In this document: positions 58,101 through 64,000 of the stretch, piece by piece
Position numbering within the stretch: the stretch's first letter is position 1
Layout of the letters: every line of letters starts with the position of its first letter
NCBI RefSeq assembly: GCF_905220565.1
Contig: NC_059403.1
Coordinates: 4,898,001 to 4,962,000 of the forward strand
Reading direction: 5' to 3'
DNA from: Melitaea cinxia
Lineage: Eukaryota > Arthropoda > Insecta > Lepidoptera > Nymphalidae
DNA: 64,000 nucleotides
Made by a program: the position numbers and the translations under genes
The notes under the pieces: generated by a model
What the model was told of the DNA's origin: nothing
Seen by the model: only the letters and a program-made list of their open reading frames with translations
The model's database searches: none

Positions 58101-61100
58101 TGTATACCTGCCGTGCTTATATGTTTACAACAAAATTGATCAGATATCGATACAGGAGGTGGATAGGATAGCTCGTCAACCACATTCTGTTGTTGTCAGG
58201 TCAGAATATATATATGTTGCAGTCAAAACTCTTAACCAGTCAAAAGCACTATTGACTAGCAAAATCAGTCAGAAGTACTTTTGACCGTTTGCATTAGTCA
58301 ATAATACTTTTGACTAAAATAACAGTTAAAAGTACTTTTGCCCAATGGAGCTGGTTAAAAGTACTTTTGACTAAATGATTCCATCAAAAATGGTTTTGAC
58401 TGGTTGTATCAGTCAAAACTCTTAAAAATTTAAAGTGGTCGATAAAAATAACGACAAACGCACATATAAACTTTTATATTACTCATTATTAGTGGAGAAC
58501 GTGCTGATATTAGAACAAAAATGAGTGACTACGAAAAGAAAGAAGGCTTTTTGCAAAGAATTTCAATGTGATGACAAAAGAAAAATTTAAAAAGTTTGCA
58601 ATGGATGTGGAAGACGCGAAATTTAATGAAAACAAAACACCATTACAGTACAGTAGACTACAACGCTTTAACATATTGAAGTTTGTGGTATAAAATCATA
58701 AACACAGAACCTGTCAAATATTTTTGCCGGCTGAGGAAATCTACGACATTATTGATGCTGCTCATATTTCTAAAGGGCATGGTGGTCGCGATAGACTTAA
58801 GAATGAAACGGTAAAAAAGTACGCTAATATTACAAAAGAAATGATTAATATATATTTATCAATGTGCGAAGTATGCCAAAGGAAGAATAGCAAGAAAAGA
58901 ATGGGTCAGGTTTAGAAACCGATCCTGCACACTGAAATGAACAGCCGCTGCCAAATCGATCTGATTGACATGCAGTCGCAAGAAAATCGTGGGCATAAAT
59001 TTATTATGGTTTATCAGGATCATTTGACTAAATTTATTCACATCTAACGAGTTAATAGTGCTTTTGACTGACGCTTTTTTACAGTTAAAAATACTTTTGA
59101 CGGAGAGCGTCAGTCAAAAGTATTTTTAACCGCGAACTTGCAGTCAAAAGTACTAATAACCAATAATTTTCAGTCAAAACCACTTTTGACCAACTTGTCC
59201 AGTCAAAAGTACTTTTGACTGATTTCGCTAGTCAATAGTACTTTTGACTGGTTAAGAGTTCTGACTGCAACATATATATTTAGTTACAATTATAATCATT
59301 TCATCATCTACTAGCTGTAGCATATTCATATATGGCTTGAAATGTTAATGATTGCTTGTATATAAACATTTAATTTTGTATTTTTTTTTTATTTTTTAAT
59401 TTAACAGGTTTACCTACAGTTATTTACATTAATATAACTTAAAATTAATTACAAATATTAAAAAATTAAATGCAATAACTAATTAAAGGTAAACACCACA
59501 TGCATAACAATAAAGACATTACACAAAAATTACAATCAGCAAACTTACTAGTTAAACTTAGAATAGTATATTGTATTCAAATGGTACATTTTCTATTGTT
59601 TCAGTTGTAATATGAAATTAAACCTTGATTTCCTCTTGGAGACTCTCTGGGAATATCTCGCACTCATCCGAGTTTACACCAAGAAGCCCGGTCAGCCGCC
59701 AGACTTTGATGATGGACTTATTTTAAGAAAGGTATGTTTTAAATATATAACACACTAGCTGTGCCTGCGACTTCGTCCGCATGAAATTTAATAAAAAGTT
59801 ATTGTTCTAAAATAAAAATGAAATAAAAATAAAAGCTAAAACTAAAATAAAACTTACTCCTTACTACGACAGCAATCGGCCAGTGAAAGTTCCATCAAAA
59901 TACATCCATATGCATTAAGTAAAAAGCGGTTATTTTAATATTACAAACAGACACTCCAGTTTTATTTATTTGTATAGATAAGCATGTAAACCTTCTATAC
60001 CGGATTAAATGAAAAATATTATACAAGTTACACTTGCAATTTTTTAATTTCTGCCTTGTTCACATTGAAGAATTGAAATTGAAAAAATGGAGACTAGAGG
60101 GTTCTTAAAGGATTTAGTGTGTGAAACATAGACAAAAAAGAGTTGTAAAGGTATAAAAATCAGGATTAGTGATGAAGTGCTTGCTGAGTTGAGTGGCTAT
60201 AAATTAAAAAAAATCAGTATTAACTTTATTATTACAACTAGCGGCAGACGTTCTTGCCTAAGAAGGCTGCCCCTTAGGGCAGCAGATTAATTTTTATTGT
60301 GACTAGTATAGCCATAAATACTGTTACATAAAAACTTTTTTTTTTTCAATTTTTTAATTATTTTGGAATTGGAACACGTATATTATTTTAAAAACTTATT
60401 TCGATTTGCGCCATTTCACATATTTTTTTCGTGTTCATTATCAAATTACAATATGGAATGGGGTGTTAAAGAAAATAGGATTGCAGTGATCGCCTTTCAC
60501 AAAGTGGGTATGGAGCCGTCGATCATATTCCAGACATTTCAAAAGCTTGGTATCAGCCGTATATATCGTATATCGTACGTATATGTATATCGTACGTATA
60601 CGTATATCGTACGTATACGTATATCGTACTATCAACAGACACAGCAACACTTCGTCTGTCGTAGACCAGAAAAGATCGGGGCGGCCGCGTGTTGTTAGAC
60701 CTACAAAGGCTGTTAATGCTGTTAAAGCCAGAATTCGTCGAAACCCTATTAGGAAGCAAAAAATCTTATCGCGAGAAATGAAGATTCCCGTTAGAACTCT
60801 TTCGCGTTCGCGATTGAAGAACACTGTTTTATTTGTTTTTTCTTTTGTTTTGTAATATTGTATATATGTGTCAATTATTTGTAATTTTAGTTATATGTAC
60901 AGTCAGTCAGTCAGTTCAGCTGATTGCAATCCACTGCTGGACATAGGCCTCCCCAAGTTCGCGCCAGACATCCCGGTTTTCCGCAGTCCTTATCCGATCC
61001 GCTCCATGCTCGGTAGCGTGAGGTGCTGGTCGGCCGTGGCCTCCTTCTGTGTAGAGGTCATGCGAGGTGAGCGCGAACCGGACGCCCACGCCGATAAGTT

Positions 61101-63993
61101 ACGCAGGAGGCGACTGGCGGGAAGGAGAAGCCGCCACGCACTCCTTCACCATCCGCAACAGAGCTGATCTTTCACGGATCACGGATCTTTTCCCTTCTTC
61201 CACGTGGACGATAGAGCGCTCTTGCTGCCCGTGAGCGCTCTGTAAGCGAAGGTGGCCTGCACAGGTGGGCCTACCATCAGGGCGTTACGGTCGCAGACGT
61301 TAGCGATCCCGTGGCGCTCCGCAATTGATGACGGTACCGCGGGGTTTTAGTGGGTAGTCCGTGCGCTTTTTGACCGCACCGGGAGCCTCACACTTCCGTC
61401 GCTTCCGGGCGGTGGGACTAGTGCGTAAATGCATTTTCCAGAGAAAAAAAAAATGTGAACATAATCCTGAACAACTTCGAGAAGGGTACCATCGACCGAT
61501 ACCGATCTTTGTATGCCTTTTTTTTTAAACAACTTGCGTTTTGTACAATTTCATACCGAGACCGACTATCAGGAGGACTATCATTGTAATATGAAACTTT
61601 GAATAGTTACGGATTTCTGTAAAGAACTCACTATAGACGGCGCCACGGTCGCTTAGAACCGAATATAAAGTCATCATATCAAAAATTTCGATCTAGCGGG
61701 TAAATCGTTCCATAGCTTAATTGGCTAGAGCACCGACACGGTCAGTCGGAGATGCAGGTTCGATCCCCGCTGGAACGGTCGATTTTTGATGTGATATTAA
61801 AAAATGTTTAGAGTTCCTAATGTGTGGGTAACACAAAAATAAAATCGTACAAATTAAAAATAGCATGGTGTCGTCTCCCGTCAAAGATTTTCATTGTAAT
61901 ATGAAACTTTGAATAGTTACGGGTTTCTGTAGAGAACTCACTATAAACGGCGCCATGGTCGCTTAGAACCGAATATAAAATCATCATATCTAACATTTCG
62001 ATCTAGCGGGTACATCGTTCTATAGCTTAATTGGCTAGAGCACCGACACGGTCAGTCGGAGATGCAGGTTCGATAACCCACTGGAACGGTCGATTTTTGA
62101 TATGATATTAAAAAATGTTTAGATATTCTCCTGTCTTTTGAATAATCTACTGAACAGTATGGATATAGTCTACGGTGCTGTAGCCATTTTGAAACCCAGT
62201 CTGCTCCAGTGGTTGGAATTTTTCGAGTCTTCTGGCGAGACGATTAGAAAACGTGGCTCAGAAGTGAGATTGGTCTGTAATTCTTTAACATAGACTTATC
62301 GTCTCTCTTAAAGAACAGCACCACCACACTCCTGGACCGCGCCTCTGGCGTGGTACCTCGGTGGATGACGGCGTTAAAAAGTCTCGCAAAGGCTTTTAGG
62401 GCAGATCGTCTTGCGACTTTAAGAAGCTCAGTCGTAACTCCGTCGTACCCCGGGGCCGCTGTTTTTAAGCTGTCCGAGCGCTGCACTGATTTCATTCGAT
62501 ATCGGGGATGTCCTCCGAATAATGGCGCAACAATAGTGCACGTGGATCTTCGGTGTCCCAAGTCTCAGGCTTGCGTGCGCTCGACGAGTACAGCTGTCCA
62601 TTAAATTTCTCGACCTGTTCAAAGAGTTCAACAGTTCTGCCATCCCCAATGGTCTTTGGAAAATTTTGGATCCCCTATTCTGCTCAATAAGAGTAGTAAT
62701 CTCTCTTGTATTTGAGCAGCGGAGGTCTCGGCGTACAAGTATCCGTGTCCTCTTGGAAAGAGCCCTATGTTCAGGCGTAGCTGTTTGAGCAGCGAGCAAC
62801 TCGCGCCTTTGTCGCATCAGATCCAAGATTACGGGAGAAAGTTTGGACTGCTTAGTTGACTTCGCTAGCGGAAAGTGTTTGCAACCCAGTGTACACATCG
62901 CCTTCACCACGTTGTCGGTCATCTCGTCCATGTCACTAGTAGTTTGCAACGAATCGAATTGGTTTTGGAGTTGCAGTTGTAACTGCTCTGAGCAACATAG
63001 GATTTGAGGCAGCGTAAGTCGGACAGTAGATTTTATCAAGTGGGCCTGCTCTTTTCGAAGGCATCTATTCAGAATGCCACGAAATAGCCGGTGGTCGCTG
63101 CCTGTGTTAAACCTATTTAACCACTGAGACATCTTTGATTATATGCCCTTTATCCGCTACGATGAAATCTATCTCGTTCCTCGTCACAGTATCGGGGCTT
63201 TGCCATGTCCACCGCCTTTGGGGTTTCTTCTTGAAAAATGAATTTATCAAGAAGAGCCTCTCCGACTCGAGGAAGTTGACAAGCATCAGCCCTCTGCGAT
63301 TCCTGCGCCCCAATCCGTGTGGTTCGATCCTCGATTCGTCGCGGTATTGTACTCTATAGCGTTGAAATCTCCCATAACAACGTTGTAGAAGGCCTATGTA
63401 GTAGCATGTATGGCCCTTGTAATATCTTCATGCAAGGCTTTGACTTCATGAAGATATTGAATCAAACAAAATAATAATAATAATAATAATCATTCAAATA
63501 ATAATTATTCAATAATAATAATAATAATTCAAACTATTAAGTGAAATAAAAAAACACATAGTCTTTATTTATTTTTGTCAACAGTATTAAATTGCATAAA
63601 TAATTAAAAAAAAAAGTTTACTAGTAATATTTTAGTTTTACAAACGTCATATTATGCAGTCGTGTGACTGATATTACGTCACTTCCGTTATATATTTTTC
63701 TTACGGTTTAGTATCACATTTTTTTCAGTTCGGTCGCTCAGCCAAATGTCAAGCCTGCCGTAAGGAACTTCGTTCCAAAAAGAAAAAATACGTATGGATT
63801 ATAATAATTGTTTTGATGTGAATCTTTTCAGGGCGTGACGATCGAGCACGTGTGCCACTCCATCCACCGCTCGCTGGCGGCGCAGCTGAAGTACGCGCTG
63901 GTGTGGGGCACCAGCACCAAGTACTCGCCGCAGCGCGTCGGCATCGCGCACTCCGTGCACGACCAGGACGTCGTGCAGCTCATCAAGAAGTAA
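55102..63993 (+). CDS. DRG1: Developmentally regulated GTP-binding protein 1 (DRG1)
   Basis: Eight exons join in frame: 55102-55165, 55745-55905, 56398-56568, 56868-57011, 57643-57750, 58042-58199, 59605-59731 and 63832-63993 (TAA), 364 residues against 367 in human DRG1. The start MGILEKISEIEKEIARTQKN is typical. G motifs: P-loop GFPSVGKS (split by intron 2), switch region YEFTTLTCIPGVIEY, DLPGIIEGAAQGKGRGRQ, NKID with VYNKIDQIS, and SC. The TGS domain follows (YTKKPGQPPDF, VWGTSTKYSPQRVG). DRG1 is a cytoplasmic, ribosome-associated GTPase that, with its partner DFRP1, rescues stalled translation. It is essentially intact. The last exon is GC-rich, unlike the earlier AT-rich ones. Intron 6 carries a Ginger-like element, and the 4.1-kb intron 7 carries a mariner relic, tandem tRNA-like repeats, a partial LINE and a MITE. 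Confidence 0.97.
58215..59272 (+). mobile_element. Ginger-like DNA transposon (degenerate) with palindromic subterminal repeats
   Basis: Terminal inverted repeats start TGTTGCAGTCAAAACTCTTA and end as the near-exact reverse complement (GACTGCAACA at 59263-59272). The arms match for about 75 bases. TATA occurs on both sides (58211-58214, 59273-59276), a 4-bp duplication. The TGT start and integrase content fit Ginger elements. A frame at 58724-58915 encodes an integrase-type zinc-binding domain: AEEIYDIIDAAHISKGHGG, CEVCQRKN. Past an in-frame stop come QIDLIDMQSQ and VYQDHLTKF, the start of the integrase core. Both ends carry tandem copies of AGTCAAAAGTACTTTTGACT-like palindromes. Stops and loss of the core make it inactive. 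Located in DRG1 intron 6. Confidence 0.8.
59752..59800 (-). mobile_element. CTAG-type Helitron-like end
   Basis: CACTAGCTGTGCCTGCGACT, TCGTCCGCATG is the reverse of the ends at 27974 and 47425. Only a short piece is recognisable. Confidence 0.45.
60453..60815 (+). pseudogene. Mariner transposase relic with internal satellite
   Basis: The frame opens MEWGVKENRIAVIAFHKVGM, continues to FQKLGISR, is then broken by a palindromic (CGTATATCGTACGTATA) array at 60555-60632, and resumes with QKRSGRPRVVRPTKAV and RIRRNPIRKQKILSREMK. It stops near 60815, leaving only the N-terminal DNA-binding part. The same family as 47448-49115. Lies in DRG1 intron 7. Confidence 0.7.
60900..61180 (-). mobile_element. 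RTE LINE 3' end
   Basis: On the minus strand it runs through CGCGAACTTGGGGAGGCCTA, TGTCCAGCAGTGGATTGCAA, ending in (ACTG)n-like DNA at 60901-60915. This is the shared LINE/SINE tail, with about 250 bases of upstream GC-rich LINE coding remnant. Confidence 0.6.
61181..61450 (-). mobile_element. GC-rich retroelement fragment, class uncertain
   Basis: GC-rich block with CGCTCTTGCTGCCCGTGAGC, GTTACGGTCGCAGACGTTAG and CACCGGGAGCCTCACACTTC, ending in an A run at 61447. On the minus strand it looks like the end of a LINE. No family recognised. Confidence 0.35.
61582..62125 (+). repeat. Tandem pair of tRNA-like repeats
   Basis: Two units of about 310 bases start at ATTGTAATATGAAACTTTG (61584 and 61894). 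Each contains a tRNA-like block: acceptor CGTTCCA..TGGAACG (7 perfect pairs in unit 1), D arm GCTTAATTGGCTAGAGC, anticodon stem CCGAC/GTCGG with loop ACGGTCA, and T arm GGTTCGATCCCCGC. The loop has C where tRNA has U33, and unit 2 has a broken T arm, so these are tRNA-derived repeats rather than functional genes. Related to 23570-23830. Confidence 0.65.
62126..63440 (-). mobile_element. Partial RTE-type LINE with endonuclease end and start of RT
   Basis: Minus strand, from 63400 down: MGDFNA, then LMLVNFLESERLFLINSFF, RRWTWQSPD, NEIDFIVADKGH, GSDHRLFRGILN (endonuclease end); then a linker (SPVILDLMRQRRELL); then the RT start APGYDGVTTELLK, NYRPISLLS, GFQNGYSTVDYIHTV. The sequence breaks at about 62126 in the RT, next to the tandem repeats. 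Frameshifts near 63300 and 62560 show it is dead. Same family as 44400-45635. Confidence 0.75.
63472..63532. repeat. (AAT)n microsatellite
   Basis: Runs of AAT interrupted by CATTCAA segments, directly upstream of the MITE at 63618. Possibly the tail side of the RTE copy. Confidence 0.7.
63618..63778 (-). mobile_element. Partial copy of the GAACGAAGTTCCTT MITE
   Basis: TTTACTAGTAATATTTTAG, CTGATATTACGTCACTTCCG and GCCGTAAGGAACTTCGTTCC run in the opposite sense to 32161-32335. It ends about 53 bases before the last DRG1 exon. Confidence 0.65.
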
Positions 63994-64000
63994 CCGGCGA

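Noticed and set aside
61690..61790. Functional tRNA gene
   Set aside because: The cloverleaf is nearly complete, but the anticodon loop lacks U33, the T stem has a mismatch, and the block belongs to a dispersed repeat.
1..64000. CRISPR array, operon, rRNA or prokaryotic signals
   Set aside because: Introns, SINEs and LINEs show a eukaryotic genome; no spaced identical repeats or rRNA segments were seen.

Overview
The window is AT-rich animal nuclear DNA, almost certainly from a moth or butterfly. The evidence is short GT-AG introns, a DRG1 that looks arthropod, and a dense mix of repeats typical of Lepidoptera: RTE-type LINEs with (ATG)n tails, tRNA-derived SINEs, mariner, Lep1/Helitron-like CTAG-ended repeats, and MITEs whose ends read AACCGACTTC. 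All gene calls come from exons I joined by hand using frame, splice consensus and family similarity. There is no bacterial-style operon, CRISPR array or rRNA.

Layout. Bases 1-14,770 are repeats and unassigned DNA, including a 5'-truncated non-LTR retrotransposon on the minus strand (8.6-11.3 kb) with a long open reverse-transcriptase frame. From 14.78 to 18.6 kb (plus strand) lie the last seven or eight coding exons of an unconventional myosin XV (Drosophila Sisyphus type), covering the C-terminal MyTH4-FERM. From 20 to 28 kb are LINE relics, MITEs, SINEs and a large inverted repeat. From 29.3 to 32.0 kb (minus) is a three-exon membrane protein of about 399 residues that I cannot name, with a 39-bp minisatellite running across its stop codon. 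From 36.1 to 42.2 kb (minus) is a six-exon RNA-binding protein of the A1CF/RBM46/RBM47 family, about 367 residues, with RRM1 and RRM2 but no visible RRM3. From 43.0 to 52.9 kb (minus) is a six-exon gene of about 342 residues with a weak mesothelin/otoancorin-like repeat pattern. One of its introns holds a 2.7-kb terminal-inverted-repeat transposon, itself hit by an RTE LINE, plus a mariner hit by an LTR-like insert and a SINE fragment. From 55.1 to 63.99 kb (plus) is a complete eight-exon DRG1, a translation GTPase of about 364 residues. Its introns carry a Ginger-like transposon, a mariner relic, tandem tRNA-like repeats and a partial RTE LINE.

The genes do not form one pathway. The mesothelin-like gene and DRG1 are head to head and may share the 52.9-55.1 kb interval as promoter space. 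Exons of the myosin, the membrane protein, the RRM gene and the last DRG1 exon are strikingly GC-rich, while the mesothelin-like exons and the first DRG1 exons are AT-rich. The most interesting items are the Ginger-like element with palindromic subterminal arrays, the TIR element wedged between (TA)n tracts, the SINE that shares both ends with the RTE LINE, the RRM gene without RRM3, and a possible alternative last exon of the myosin.
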